Counted from the first letter of the stretch, positions 10,923 to 20,983 are shown. The stretch: 49,027 nt of DNA from Chara braunii (GCA_003427395.1 BFEA01000106.1:1429002-1478028); one strand, 5' to 3'. Program-made: numbers and translations. Notes: generated by a model from the sequence alone, not told the origin.

Positions 10923-11264
10923 ACCAATACTTGGCCAGGTTCTGGGACAACCGGTACTTGGCCCATACATCGGTCGGTGGTCTCGGCCCACATGCAGCCG
11001 TGTAGTATAGTTTTCTGCTACCTGTGTGACTGTGGGACCACTGCGAACCATTGATCATCTGGCAAACGGCCGGTAGGGTTACACAACCCGCCCTTTTGGA
11101 AGGGGAGCCAGCAGCCTACTGTTTTGTGATTGGTTGCGGTGTCATGTTGGGGTCACGTTGAGGATGGCAGGAGAGGCACGGGCGTTGTAGTTTCCTGCCA
11201 GTTTTTTTGCAGATAGTAAACTACACGGGGATTTTCCTCTTCAGTGAATGCAGGGGGATTGTCA

Positions 11265-11460
11265 GAGACATGTCTAGGGCCCCAAGAATCTAGTCTGTCC
11301 AATAGAGGAATAGGATGTGGCACACCCATGAACTGTTGAAAGGAAGACATGAGTTCGATTCCTAATGGCACTAGATGAGACATCTCTAGGGCCCCAAGGA
11401 TCTGTCCAATAGGAGGAATAGGATGTGGCACACCCATGAACTGTTGAAAGGAAGACCTTA
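11265..11460 (+). repeat. 112-bp tandem duplication with B-box-like motif
   Basis: The unit beginning GAGACAT at 11265 repeats from 11377 (period 112). Both halves carry an identical 37-base core (GATGTGGCACACCCATGAAC and onward). The first has GAGTTCGATTCC, a B-box-like word, at about 11351-11362. It lies directly before LINE C. Confidence 0.65.
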
Positions 11461-11473
11461 GTTCCAACCCAAG

Positions 11474-12623
11474 GTGACATGGCTTCCCTTAGAAACCCCC
11501 ATTCGAGTCCTGGGAATTCCACTCTCGGCCCATGGCAAGCCACCTAGCAATGATAACTGGATAATGCAGCCGGCCCTGCAAAAGATGGGAACCTGGAAAG
11601 GCAAGAACACGTCTCTTATGGGTAGGGCACTAATTATAAACAATGTGGTCCTGGTGTCCATCCATCTGGTATAAGTCTGCAATCTGGCCCCTTTCTGGGA
11701 TGGCATCCAAGACCCTAAAACAATAGGTGACAGCCTTCCTGTGGAGAAGGAACCATGAAGCCCAACACACCATTAGTCGCGTGACCTGGGATGCAGTGGT
11801 GCAACCAAGGACACAAGGAGGCCTGGGCATTCTTGACCCTGCCACCCAAACGGCAGCGCTTGCACTTCAATGGCTGAAACGACTCATATGTACCCCCGGC
11901 TTCACTTGGGAACCTCTCGCCTGGGAACAACTGTCGAGGTTGGCCCCAGCAACCGCTCCCTCAACACATCCCATGGCCTGGCTAGATGACGTCTTCTTGA
12001 CAATCCCCAGACCCCCATCCAGACCTCGACCACATTTAGATCGTGCAGCAGCTCGTCGGGACCTGCGGAAATATGACTTCTGGGCCAAACTAATTAAAGA
12101 CTGGAGGAGGCTCCCGCTCCCCGATAGGCCATTTCCCGAAAGATGGGAGGAAGTCGCTCGTCAACCACTTTTCGGGAACCGCTGGATAACGGATCGACAT
12201 GGGAGGGTATTACTCTGCTCATGCAGCCCATGGAATGGATGGGTGAAAAACGGGATCACAAGAATTGGGCATCTATAGGACCAATCCAAAAATGACTGGC
12301 TCTCTGTGAAGCAGCTGAGAGAGAAGCTCCCTCATTGCCACAGGATAGGGGAAAGACTAGACCAGATACTCTTTGCACTCCCTCTCGCATGGGTACGGAA
12401 TCTTCGGCGTGGGCCAACTATAGTGGAGGGAGACTGGGTGGTGCTAAGAGGGGATGCAACCCGGGTGGGGCAAGTAATAACAGATAGACCGGGGGAGGTG
12501 CTGGTAAATCTGTTTTATCGAACACAGCAGAACCACTTAATCAGGGGCGTGTCGGATGAGGTCTTCTGGATAGATGTTAGAATACTCCACAAAGTAAGAG
12601 TCTTAAAGGTAAATGAAACCTAG
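11474..12623 (+). pseudogene. LINE C ORF2, post-RT region
   Basis: The first piece (11474-11674) contains an LGIPL motif followed by a W-KGKN-SLMGRALIINNV segment, the conserved stretch just after the RT domain in plant LINEs. A stop and a frameshift lead to 11727-12278 (AFLWRR, ISRVTWD, LGILDPA, the same landmarks as LINE B 6280-6400) and then 12306-12623. That last part aligns with LINE A 615-851 by the shared EGDWV motif and an ILHKVRVL/MLNRIRVL segment. Three breaks in about 1.1 kb make it a pseudogene. Confidence 0.7.
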
Positions 12624-13640
12624 GTGGCTTTCCGGCCAGAGGTACCAATCCAGGATCTCCCCTTAAATGTAGCAGAATGGAGATGGAAGATTCTGACAAG
12701 AAATGGAAGACCCAAATACCGGTACCTCCATACACTGGATGTGAAAGCGACCTATCGGATGCTTAGGACTAAAATAAAATTGAGGGATCACATCATCCAT
12801 CGCTGGGCACGACACCTCAATGTACCTGTGGAATCCTTGAAACCCATTAAATGGTTCAGAGAGGTGAAGAGTAAGCGAGCCAAGTCTGCTTCGGTGCAAT
12901 GGCAAATTAACCACCGCTGACTTCCAATGAATGCATGGCTCATAGACCATACCCACCTGGAACAGAAAGGAATGGCTCTCCCCTGGTGCCAGGCATGCAA
13001 GGAGGGTTTCCCCTCCCGAAAGATTAACGAAACGATAGAGCACCTCTTCCTGCAGTGCCCTACCTCCATTCTTACCTGGCGGGGATGGGTCCGGGTCTGG
13101 AACCAATTAGACACAGACAGAGATTGGCCATGAGAATGGAGGGCCCTGCTAACCGGTCACTGGACTGCCCAATCCTCAAACTTCACAACAAACTTATTTA
13201 GGATAGGGAGGGTAGCGGTGCTATGGGCCATATGGCATCGCAGATGTATTCTAGTTCTTGAAAATGCACACGTGGGAAGCGGCGAAACATCAGAAATGAT
13301 TAAAGACATGATCGAAACAACAATTAGAGCTCGCTGGGAAAAGACGGTACAAGAGATGAGAGCTCTCACAAAAAGAGCAGACATCACTCAAAAACTAAAC
13401 GAATTCTGCATGGACAAGCTGGGGGGGGAACAGGGGGGACGGATTGCATGGATACAATGGGATGGCTGGCTTTTGGATGGCAATGATCGCCTAGATAAAT
13501 CGCAGAAGAATTATCGCTTGCTCTTCCATAAATGGACTGAAATCCCCAGCAGTATCCCGCTCCCCCCGGTTTCAGAGTTCCCTGATCTTTTCGTCTCATC
13601 AAACAATTCCCTTAGTCGAGCTGAGCTGGTATGGTCGTGA
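12624..13640 (+). pseudogene. LINE C ORF2 C-terminus with zinc-binding domain
   Basis: Open from 12624 to a TGA at 12918-12920, then on to 13133, with a frameshift to the 13218-13640 piece. WCQAC at 12984-12998 and EHLFLQCP at 13038-13061 are the zf-RVT landmarks; DVKATYRMLR upstream matches LINE A (SVKATYGMLR). The domain is thought to contact template or target nucleic acid. The last piece ends with a frame also conserved in LINE A and B before their stops. Confidence 0.75.
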
Positions 13641-13647
13641 TACAATG

Positions 13648-13821
13648 GAGCCCGTCCAGCACAACCATGGTGAGACCGGTCAGGAGGGAGGAAGGGAATA
13701 GGAGGATTAGGTCTCTCCTCCAGTCGATATTGTTGAGCCCATCCAGCACAACCATGGTGAGACCGGTTAGGAGGGAGGAAGGGAATAGGAGGATTAGGTC
13801 TCTGCTCCAGTCGCCCCCTGG
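13648..13821 (+). repeat. 87-bp direct duplication in LINE C 3' UTR
   Basis: The unit starting GAGCCC at 13648 repeats from 13735 (period 87) with very few differences. Because 87 is a multiple of three the duplication also looks like a 29-residue protein repeat in an open frame, but it lies after the ORF2 stop. Confidence 0.75.
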
Positions 13822-14060
13822 ACGCAGAACCTACCTCCCTATCCCCTCCTCACACGTGGTCAGTCCACCCATGATTCGGCTGGAATGACAGGCCCCCCTA
13901 TCAGCAGTACTTGTTGGAAAAAAAGGGTGAGGGACCAGTATGTAAATGGATATTTGACGCCAGATTCAAGGTGAAGAGGCCCCCCGCTCCAACATCCTGC
14001 GCAGTCAATCCCCTGGACCCCAGGGTAATCAATGCTGGCAGGACCACATAATTGTATACT

Positions 14061-14514
14061 AAAAGATACTCCAAGAGGGGGGGGGGGGGAATGCTAGGAA
14101 TGGCAGCGCGACCGGGAGCGTTGCGCCCCGCACAAACGTCGTCGGAGTGGACACGACGCGGCGCAGGAGCTAACGGCGGATTAGGCGACGCGGTGGGCGG
14201 ATGGGGGCAGTGGGCGTGAGACTTGACAGCGGGAGGGTAGAGACGATGTGGCGTGACTTGATGTGGTCTGCCTTTTGAAAGCACAGAGGGTGCCATCTCC
14301 AGCTCCACGCTTCACCTGGTGATGCTGCAGGCCAGCATGCTGGATGAAGGGGAGACTGTTCTTGTAAGGGGGCGAGTCTTCATGAGTTTCAAGTGATCCT
14401 TTTAAATAGTTTCCTCTCAAATAATTAGTCCTAGTATGTTTTCGTAATCAAAAGGGGGAGGGTCGAATTAGAGGTAAGTGGGAAGTGGGGGGCAGAAGGA
14501 TCGGTGATATAGAG
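14061..14514. other. Unassigned, with a G-run
   Basis: A run of G at about 14078-14090. No coding signal or recognised repeat. Confidence 0.35.
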
Positions 14515-15402
14515 TGGTAAGTCTAACCAGGAGGGTGGGGTGGGACGACATTGGCTAGTGCTGGAGTATTTGCTCTATGACCAAGGGGGGCTTGAGGCCA
14601 TTGAAGTTATGCCGAGGGTGGAAGGCATAACCATCTCGCCGGACATAGTTGTTGCCGGGGCGTTGACCCTGTAACCTTCTGAGGGGCTATACAATTAAGA
14701 GAGGGGTCGAGGGGGGAAGGCACTCTCTGTCCGTCAGAAACAGTCAGATCAGTACTGGGGCAGTTCGTGTAGCCTTGTAACCCTAGCTGGGGGGTAGGAG
14801 ATCTGACGATTTCTGGTACGAGGACTGAAAGCTTGGTCGACGTATCCTTCATCACTTGTGAGGGTAGGAGTTTTGACTGTTAGTGGTTCTAATTCTTGTC
14901 CTTCCTCCTTTTTGTTTTTTCATATGGAGGGAGAAAATTGGAAGCAAGGTTGGAAGTAATTTTGGAACAATGATTCAGGGTGGTAAGTCTACTAGAAGGA
15001 AGGGGTGGGGCGACAGTGGCCNGTGCTGGGGCAGTGGCTCTGTGACCATGGAGAGGAGCTTGAGGCCATTGGAGCTATGCCGAGGGAGGAAGGCATAACC
15101 ACCTCTTTCAACATAGCTGAGGCTGGGGCAGTGACCCTGTAACCCGGTGGGGGGTTGGCAGCTAAGGAAGTTGTCGAGGGAGGAAGACACTTCCTGTCCG
15201 TCAGAAGATAGTTAGTTCGGTGCTGNGGCAGTTTGTGTGGCCTTGTAACCCTAGCAAGGGGGGTGTGCGAACTGGCGACTTCTGGTACGAGGACTGAAGG
15301 CTTGAGTGGCGGNCTCTCATCTGTAGTGAGGGTTTGACTTGGATTGGTGGTGGTTTTAGCTCTGATTTTCGTTTCTCCATTTCTTTTTAAATTTCTTGAA
15401 TT
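14515..15402 (+). repeat. 466-bp tandem duplication
   Basis: The unit from 14515 (TGGTAAGTCTA) repeats from 14981. Shared landmarks in order: CTTGAGGCCATTG, ATGCCGAGGG, GAAGGCATAACCA, CTGTCCGTCAGAA, CCTTGTAACCCTAGC, TTCTGGTACGAGGACTGAA. The copies are clearly diverged. It lies upstream of a LINE-type 3' end and may belong to that element's long non-coding 3' part. Ambiguous bases (n) occur at 15022, 15226 and 15313. Confidence 0.7.
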
Positions 15403-15419
15403 TTCTCGATTTTCTCAAA

Positions 15420-15720
15420 TTGAGGTGAGTGGGATGAGTAGATGGGGGGATATCAAGCGTCCTATTAGTGAGGAGGGCTAGCTAGTAGGATGGAATTAGG
15501 GTACAGCAGCAGCGGAGATGGTGGCTCTTCTGCAGTAAGTCTTGCCGGAGGGAGGTAAAGAGGGTTGATGGCGCGTAGCTTGATGTAGTAATCTTCTTCA
15601 GTAGTTCTCATTTTTCTTAGCTATAGCCGGGTAATGGCCCCGGTATCTTAAAACTTCAAAAATTTTCAATTCTGTATAAATTTCCATATGGGACTCTGGG
15701 CCCGGTTTTCAGCATGTGTT
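15420..15720 (+). mobile_element. LINE D, 3' end only
   Basis: It matches, in opposite orientation, the minus-strand 3' end at 21376-21690. Shared landmarks: GCTAGCTAGTAGGAT, CAGCAGCGGAGATGGTGGCTC, GTAAGTCTTGCCGGAG, GCCGGGTAATGGCCCCGGTA and CCATATGGGAC just before the hairpin. No ORF2 remains and no A-tail follows the hairpin, so the true 3' tip is missing or diverged. Confidence 0.65.
15695..15713 (+). other. LINE 3' UTR hairpin (copy 5)
   Basis: TCTGGG/TTCAGC around loop CCCGGTT: five of six pairs remain, two as G:U wobbles, one lost. Confidence 0.5.
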
Positions 15721-15832
15721 GCTCTTACGTTCTTGCGAACGCCTCTACTATGGAACATGATGTGGACTTGGATCAACTAAATGATAAGGATGCTTTTGAG
15801 AACTCATACTCATTGCTTCGCTCCTTTGTTTT

Positions 15833-16201
<369 letters not shown>

Positions 16202-16386
16202 CGGATAGCCTTCTTTGTTTTTTTTGAAGCCCAGGTTGTCGTCGGATTAGCATGGCCCCTGCGCAAGAATGACAAGCATAAATCGAGGCTGGATTACAGA
16301 CATATGAGAGTCGCCAAAAAAAAGAAAAAAAAAAAGAAAAAGAAAAGAGAGAGTCACCTTCGCCACTCGGCCACGGATAGCCTTCT
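16202..16386 (+). mobile_element. Insertion carrying U6 fragment, with 13-bp TSD candidate
   Basis: CGGATAGCCTTCT occurs at 16202-16214 and 16374-16386, bracketing a U6 snRNA fragment and an A-rich tract (16317-16347). This fits a LINE-mobilised chimeric insertion. About 26 non-A bases lie between the A-tract and the right repeat, which is unusual, so the right edge is provisional. Confidence 0.55.
16244..16287 (+). pseudogene. U6 snRNA 3' fragment
   Basis: GATTAGCATGGCCCCTGCGC and the following AAGAATGACAAGCATAAATCGAG match U6 from just after the ACAGAGA box to the 3' stem, with two substitutions relative to the better copy at 18386. The ACAGAGA box itself is absent. Confidence 0.8.
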
Positions 16387-16699
16387 AATAACCACAAGTG
16401 TTTGTCAGAAAAAGAATGGTGCATGTGCGCTCACACTACCAGGAGTTTTGGGATGCATCTGAGCGCAAACGCCGCCACATTCTGTTGTACGAAAATACGA
16501 TGTTTGAGTTTGGACTAATTAGGGCCCGTGCTTCAGAATGTTTGGGATGAAACGGGTATACGTGGTGCGAAAGAGACCTCAAGTCAGGAATCTACATTCC
16601 CTCCTCCCCCCACCCCACCCCAAAACACACAAGGGCGACGACGGCCTTGAGATATGATCATTGAACTGACCGGATAATTCCGAATTACTCTGTTCATCT

Positions 16700-16769
16700 G
16701 ACTGCATCTGGATTCGAACATGGGTCTGCATTTCAACAGTTCATGTGTACCAACTGAGCTCGGCCAGTC
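16700..16769 (-). repeat. tRNA-like sequence, minus strand
   Basis: On the minus strand it begins GACTGGCCGAGCTCAGTTGG and ends with a TTCGAATCC B-box and GCAGTC. The outer five acceptor pairs (GACTG/CAGTC) form; D- and T-stems are weak. A GTT triplet sits about where an anticodon would. Probably a tRNA-derived repeat rather than a gene. Its 5' end is 4 bases from the U2 insertion site. Confidence 0.5.
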
Positions 16770-16773
16770 GGTA

Positions 16774-16779
16774 AAGCCA

Positions 16780-16813
<34 letters not shown>

Positions 16814-16910
16814 TGTGGTCCGATGAACCACGGATCAGATATTAAACGGATCAGAACGGATACTACACTTGATCTTAGCCAAAAGGCCGAGAAAGGTATG
16901 AAGCCAGGAT
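16774..16910 (-). pseudogene. U2 snRNA retropseudogene with A-tail and TSD
   Basis: Minus strand: 16899-16812 is the 5' end of U2 snRNA, from ATACCTTTCTCGGCC through the branch-site-binding GTGTAGTATC segment to the stem II GTGG...CCAC hairpin, about 88 bases. An A-tail of about 29 follows (T at 16783-16811). AAGCCAGGAT flanks both sides (16774-16783 and 16901-16910). Full 5' end, premature 3' end, A-tail and 10-bp duplication are the marks of LINE-mediated retroposition. The Sm-site half of U2 is missing, so it cannot work as a snRNA. Confidence 0.9.
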
Positions 16911-17119
16911 CTTTCACTTGTAACATCTTGGCACTTCGCCGGACAAGGTACGCCCATTGTCTTTTCCGCAATAAGAATGAAATAAAAGACGATTGCGAAA
17001 AAAAGAAAAAGAAAAGTTTGTAAGAAAAAAAAGAAAAAAAAAAAAAAAAAAGAAAAAGAAAAGAAATGAAAAACGCAAAATGGAAGGATATTACAAATAC
17101 GTTTGAGAGTTCCCGAATG

Positions 17120-17580
17120 TCCTTCTGACCATCCTCCTCCTCCTCCTCCTCTTCCTCCTCCTTTTCCTCCTCGTCCTCCTCCTCCTCTTCCTCCTCCTTT
17201 TCCTCCTCGTCCTCCTCCTCCTCCTCCTCCTCCTCCTCCTCCTCCTTTTCCTCTTCTCCTCACCATCCTCCTCCTCCTCCTCCTCCTCCTCCTCATCATC
17301 ATCATCATCTTACCCTTTCTTCCCCTTCCTCCTCGTCCTCCTTTTCCTCCTCTTCTCCTCCATCTCTCCGTTTGTGCATCCCACCCCTTCTTCTCCTTCC
17401 CGTCCAACCTCCCCTTCACGTCCTCCCCTCCTCCCTCTTCTCCCCCCACTACTCCCCTCTCTCCTTCCCGCTCTTCTCCTCTACTCTCTCCTCTCCTCCC
17501 TGACCCCTCCCTGTCCCCTACTCCTGCCTTCTTCCTCACTTCTCCCTTCATCCACCTCCTTCTTCGCGCTCTTCGATGTT
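17120..17580 (+). repeat. (TCC)n / C+T-rich microsatellite
   Basis: Long TCC/CTC/CTT arrays at 17128-17340, with a short (ATC)n at 17293-17309, grading into C+T-rich DNA to about 17570. Long open frames on both strands here (Pro-rich one way, Gly/Arg-rich the other) are a by-product of the triplet repeat. Confidence 0.9.
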
Positions 17581-17865
17581 CCAAGCTTGCAGTAATTTCG
17601 CGCCTTCTCGTGCCTTCTCGCGCCTTCTCGCAGGAGTCTAAAGCATGCTGTGCTTGTTCTGATGATCTTATGCGTTCATCCTTTCAGCCCTTATCCCTTA
17701 CCTCCGGAGCACTCGAAAACAAATTTTCTCGGTACTTTCTCCCCCCATCACCCCCCGGACCCCTTCTCTCCTCCCAACATGCGCCAGAACACGTCATTTA
17801 AAGACTGTAGCCTTGTCAATCGTGATCTCGCACCGGCCGGGGGACGCTAAGATGTTGTTTTGGCC

Positions 17866-18050
17866 AAAAAAAAAAAAAAAAAAAAAAAAAGAATACGCCA
17901 CTTTCTCATGCAGACAGTGACGTGCGTAAGTGTATACATGCTCATGCACATGTAGGCATCCTCATGCACATGCACGCGTCCACGTGCACGTGTGCAAATG
18001 AACGTGCACGTGTCCGCATGCACATGCACATGCACGTGGGTCGATGCATG
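17866..18050. repeat. A-tract and CATG/CACGTG-rich stretch
   Basis: 25 A at 17866-17890, then alternating purine-pyrimidine words (CATGCACATG, CACGTGCACGTG) to about 18045. Confidence 0.6.
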
Positions 18051-18173
18051 TAGCAAGAGCTTCGCTGACTTTTTTGGTACGGCTATGACTATTGCGACGT
18101 CTCTATGAACGGAACACGTGGCAAGGAAGCCGTGACAGAATGATGCAAGGGGAAGAGCTCACAGATGTGCTTA

Positions 18174-18273
18174 CCACCGTCTTCACCCGAATAGAACGCC
18201 GGCCGGTCATTATAGCTGTAGTCGGGGCAGCTTTCAGTCTACGTGCAGCCATAATTACTTGGCGCTCTTTTTC
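18174..18273. mobile_element. MITE family copy 1
   Basis: Left end CCACCGTCTTCACCCGAATA then GAACGCC and ATTAT; the right end, reverse complemented, gives GA-rich AGAGCGCC then AATTAT. The inner part has CTGTAG and GGGGCAGC-TTTCAGTC. Related copies at 26041, 41509 and 41710. No ORF. Confidence 0.55.
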
Positions 18274-18277
18274 TTTA

Positions 18278-18337
18278 AATATTAAAAACTGATCAGAACA
18301 GATACTACACTTGATCTTATTCGTGCGAAGAGGGACC

Positions 18338-18369
<32 letters not shown>

Positions 18370-18375
18370 ACGGAT
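18278..18375 (-). pseudogene. U6/U2 chimeric snRNA sequence
   Basis: Minus strand: U6 sequence from the ATCCGTTAAAATTGG region through ACAGAGAAGATTAGCATGG (18375-18336), a degenerate U6-like join (18335-18320), then U2 from TAAGATCAAGTGTAG to about ATCAG-TTTAATAT (18319-18278). A 5' U6 part fused to an inner U2 part suggests template switching during reverse transcription. Confidence 0.75.
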
Positions 18376-18385
18376 GTTCCGAAAT

Positions 18386-18391
18386 ATCCGT

Positions 18392-18423
<32 letters not shown>

Positions 18424-18464
18424 GGCCCCTGCGCAAGGATGACACGCATAAATCGAGAAATGGT
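18386..18464 (+). pseudogene. U6 snRNA copy lacking the 5' stem-loop
   Basis: Matches U6 from ATCCG through the ACAGAGA box (at about 18406-18412), the AGC triad and the ATGACACGCA internal stem to AAATGGT, without visible substitutions in the core. The 5' stem-loop is missing: its place is taken by a 10-base spacer and an inverted U6 copy (18336-18375). A functional gene would need the 5' stem and an upstream promoter, which I do not see. Confidence 0.8.
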
Positions 18465-18501
18465 ACTTTCTTTTCCCAAAGCTCCTGGACTTCGTATTTA
18501 T

Positions 18502-18577
18502 AAATTATAAGAAGGGACGCCGCAGCCAGTTGCCGCTACAAATTATAAGAAGGGACGCTGCAGCCAGTTGCCGCTGT
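18502..18577 (+). repeat. 38-bp direct duplication
   Basis: AAATTATAAGAAGGGACGC and the following GCAGCCAGTTGCCGCT occur twice, at about 18502 and 18540 (period 38). It lies just 3' of the U6 copy. Confidence 0.75.
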
Positions 18578-18679
18578 TCAAGCGATTACTAGAAGGGAAG
18601 AAGGATGGGTACCGTGGGTAGGCATTCACGAGATACACTCTACGGTTTTTTGCCCATCTTCGCAACCATAATATATACC

Positions 18680-18872
18680 CAGTGCGTACCCTTACTTTCT
18701 AGTGAATGGGTACAACTCCTTTCCAGTGAATGGGTACCCTTCTTTTTTGTAGTGGATTGGTACCCTTCCTTCCTAGTGAATAGGCACCCTTACTTTCTAG
18801 TGAATGTGTACCCTTCCTTTCTGGGGAATGGCTACCCTTCCTTTCTGGTGAATGGCTACCCTTCCTTTCGCA
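18680..18872 (+). repeat. Minisatellite, about 25-bp unit
   Basis: About seven imperfect units of the form CTAGTGAATGGGTACCCTTC plus CTTT. Units vary in length and sequence, with no unique spacers between them. Confidence 0.85.
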
Positions 18873-18976
18873 TCTCCGTACTAAAGGTTTTCAAACAAAA
18901 ATTTAATGCAAGGTTCTCTCCTCCCATTTCTCCTCTTCCGGCCTCTTTGCCTCCTTGGTTCTCTCCTCATAGCTAC

Positions 18977-19095
18977 TTCCTCCTCCTCCTCCTCCTCCTC
19001 CTGCTCCTCCTCCCCCGCGCCCAGCATTTCCGAAATGTTGTTCCCATGATGATTAGACGACGAGGAGGAGGAGGAGGAGAAGGAGAAGCGGGAGG
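18977..19095. repeat. Inverted (TCC)n and (GGA)n tracts
   Basis: TCC repeats at about 18977-19012 are followed by GGA repeats at about 19060-19095, so the pair can fold into a hairpin. Confidence 0.7.
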
Positions 19096-19662
19096 AGGGT
19101 GGGAAAGAGGCAGGTAGAAAAGGACTGGGAAACGGAGAGGGCTGGCACGCAGAGGTAAGCTGTTAGTAAGCAGATCCCTTCCCCCCCCCCCCCCCCCTCC
19201 CCTCCCCTTCCCTCGTTCTAAAACGTAACAGTGAAAAAGAGAGAGCGATTAGGGGAAAAAAAAGAGTCTTCACTGTTCTCTACCTGAAAGTTGGTTGCAC
19301 CATCCGCAGATTCCCCCCCGGCACAACATAACGCACCCGGATGATGAATGTATACAAGCTATCTTTCCGGTCCGATACGGGCAAAATGAGAGTGCGCTGT
19401 GTTCGGGGGGAAATTCCCACTGTCACAACATCACAATGGGCTCTCACAACTACGGCAGAGTCGCATTTAGTTGTTATCTGTCATGCTAATCAGAGCTGAT
19501 AAAAAAAAAAAAAAAGGGTTAAAAAAAAGAGTCATGACTGATAAGAATTTGCGTGCATTGCAGTCGAAGCCATGAACGCCACTATCGCAATTTGCCTCCA
19601 TTGGAGTCGGAGCCATGAATGCCTGGCCCACTGAAGACTTTTTTTTTTCAGTCATCGCTGGC

Positions 19663-19663
<1 letters not shown>
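19096..19663. other. Unassigned with homopolymers
   Basis: Poly(C) near 19182-19197 and A-tracts near 19500-19515. A short near-duplicate (GTGCA-TG-AGTCG-AGCCATGAA) occurs at about 19552 and 19600, and again in part at 19718. No gene seen. Confidence 0.4.

Positions 19664-19700
<37 letters not shown>
19664..19700 (+). repeat. (GT)n microsatellite
   Basis: About 18 GT units. Confidence 0.9.
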
Positions 19701-20317
19701 CGACTGATAACAATTTGCGTGCAATGGAGTCGGAGCAGACAGGGAGAGTGGATGGATCGTGGGAAAGGTGGGGAAAGGGGAGAGAGGGACTGGATTCGGC
19801 GTATGAGTACGCGCTCAATGACATACCTGGCGAAGGGGTATTCTTTCTTTCTTTCTTTTTTTTTTTTTTTTTTTTTCTTTTTTTAAGTCTAAGGGGTATT
19901 CTGGGCTATGAGCGATGTCGTTTTTTGTATTTTTCCCCCCAGATTTGTAAGCTTACTGCTGTGTTTAAGAACGACAAAATGAGCACAAAAACTACGCAGA
20001 ATTTGTTTTTGCTACGAATGCAAAGCAAAACAAAGCAATGAAAGCATGAACGCATACGTATGGCGAACAGGAAACAACGGGCCTCGCTCCACTACTCTCC
20101 ACATGCACAAAAGACAGAAAGTATGGCGGTGTATAGTTCCATGTTCTAGCAAAAGATTCATTCTTATTTCGGCGCGCAGTGGGCCATGAACGTCACCCGG
20201 CATCAGCAACCCCTTAAGAGGTAGGATATATATATCGTCATACTGCCCGGCAAACAGTAGGCAGAGAGGGAGAAGAGGACAACAAACGAGGGGCTGTGAC
20301 AAACTGTTTCGTCCGAG
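19701..20317. other. Unassigned spacer
   Basis: A T/CTTT-rich tract at about 19845-19884; otherwise nothing recognised. Confidence 0.4.
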
Positions 20318-20428
20318 TTTTATATATGTATATACATATATGTATATAACTTTATATACATATAACTGTATATGTATACATACAAATATGGATATATGTA
20401 TATACATACATGTATATAACTGTATAAG
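20318..20428. repeat. TATA/ACATA-rich microsatellite
   Basis: Irregular TATATG/TATACATA units. A TGTTTCGTCC word sits just before (about 20306) and just after (about 20432) it, suggesting expansion inside a short duplication. Confidence 0.7.
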
Positions 20429-20445
20429 ATATGTTTCGTCCAGTT

Positions 20446-20523
20446 GATGAAGCTCAGTGGTTAGAGCACTGGTGGGAAATGGGCATTGTGGTATGAGGTT
20501 GCGGGTTCAAATCCGCAGCCTCA
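20446..20523 (+). repeat. tRNA-like head with intact A and B boxes
   Basis: A-box AGCTCAGTGGTTAGAGCA at 20451-20468 forms a GCTC/GAGC D-stem. The T-arm TGCGGGTTCAAATCCGCA (20500-20517) is perfectly paired. The middle is too long and unpaired for a normal anticodon arm. The boxes would serve as an internal Pol III promoter. Confidence 0.65.
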
Positions 20524-20670
20524 CGCATGGACATTGGCAGGGCGTTAGAATGACGCACGGCTGGACACACACCCCTTGGGATGATGCATGGTAAGCTATT
20601 ACAGACACTGCCTGCGCAGGTGGGGACCACCCAGGGGAGTGTCCATGGTGTTGTACGTTGGGTCCTGGCC

Positions 20671-20983
20671 TATGAGGGGTTTGCCTGATACAGTTAGCAC
20701 TCTAATGAGGATGCAGGTACGGGTTTGTGGTTAGACTGCTCATGTGCGTTGGTTACCTTAGGCTCTGCTTTGGGGGGGGCAAGGACCTTAGGTGGGATGG
20801 GGTCCCGTTTGGTGGAAGGGTTGTCTTATGAGGGGTTTGCCTGATACAGTTAGCAGTCTAATGAGGATGCAGGTACGGGTTTGTGGTTAGACTGCTCATG
20901 TGTGTTGGTTACCTTAGGCTCTGCTTTGGGGGTGGGGAAGGACCTTAGGTGGGATGGGGTCCCGTTTGGGGGAAGGGTTGGCT
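20671..20983 (+). repeat. 156-bp tandem duplication inside retroposon copy 1
   Basis: The unit beginning TATGAGGGGTTTGCCTGATA at 20671 repeats from 20827 with few differences. Confidence 0.85.

Larger units (their letters stand above)
11474..14060 (+). mobile_element. LINE C, 5'-truncated L1-type retrotransposon
   Basis: Begins inside the post-RT part of ORF2 and runs through the zinc-binding domain to a stop at 13638-13640, followed by a UTR. The UTR shares a block with LINE A (CTTCAAGGTGAAGAGG-like, then CAGTCAATCCC-TGGA-CC, then GGTAATCA-GCTGGCA at about 13970-14045). Unlike LINE A and B it shows neither the GCTGGA hairpin nor an A-tail; the 3' end is vague. Confidence 0.7.

Noticed and set aside
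13631-13888. Repeat protein with two 29-residue units
   Set aside because: Lies after the LINE C ORF2 stop and mirrors an 87-bp non-coding duplication.
16835-17801. Long Gly/Arg-rich and Pro-rich proteins on both strands
   Set aside because: Produced by the (TCC)n microsatellite; no codon or domain evidence.
18386-18464. Functional U6 snRNA gene
   Set aside because: The core is intact but the 5' stem-loop is replaced by an inverted copy and no upstream element or TATA at the proper distance was seen.
18680-18872. Possible CRISPR-like array
   Set aside because: Units are imperfect and contiguous with no unique spacers, in a eukaryotic setting; it is a minisatellite.
20446-20523. Functional tRNA gene
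   Set aside because: A and B boxes and T-arm are good, but the anticodon region is too long and unpaired and the acceptor stem does not close.
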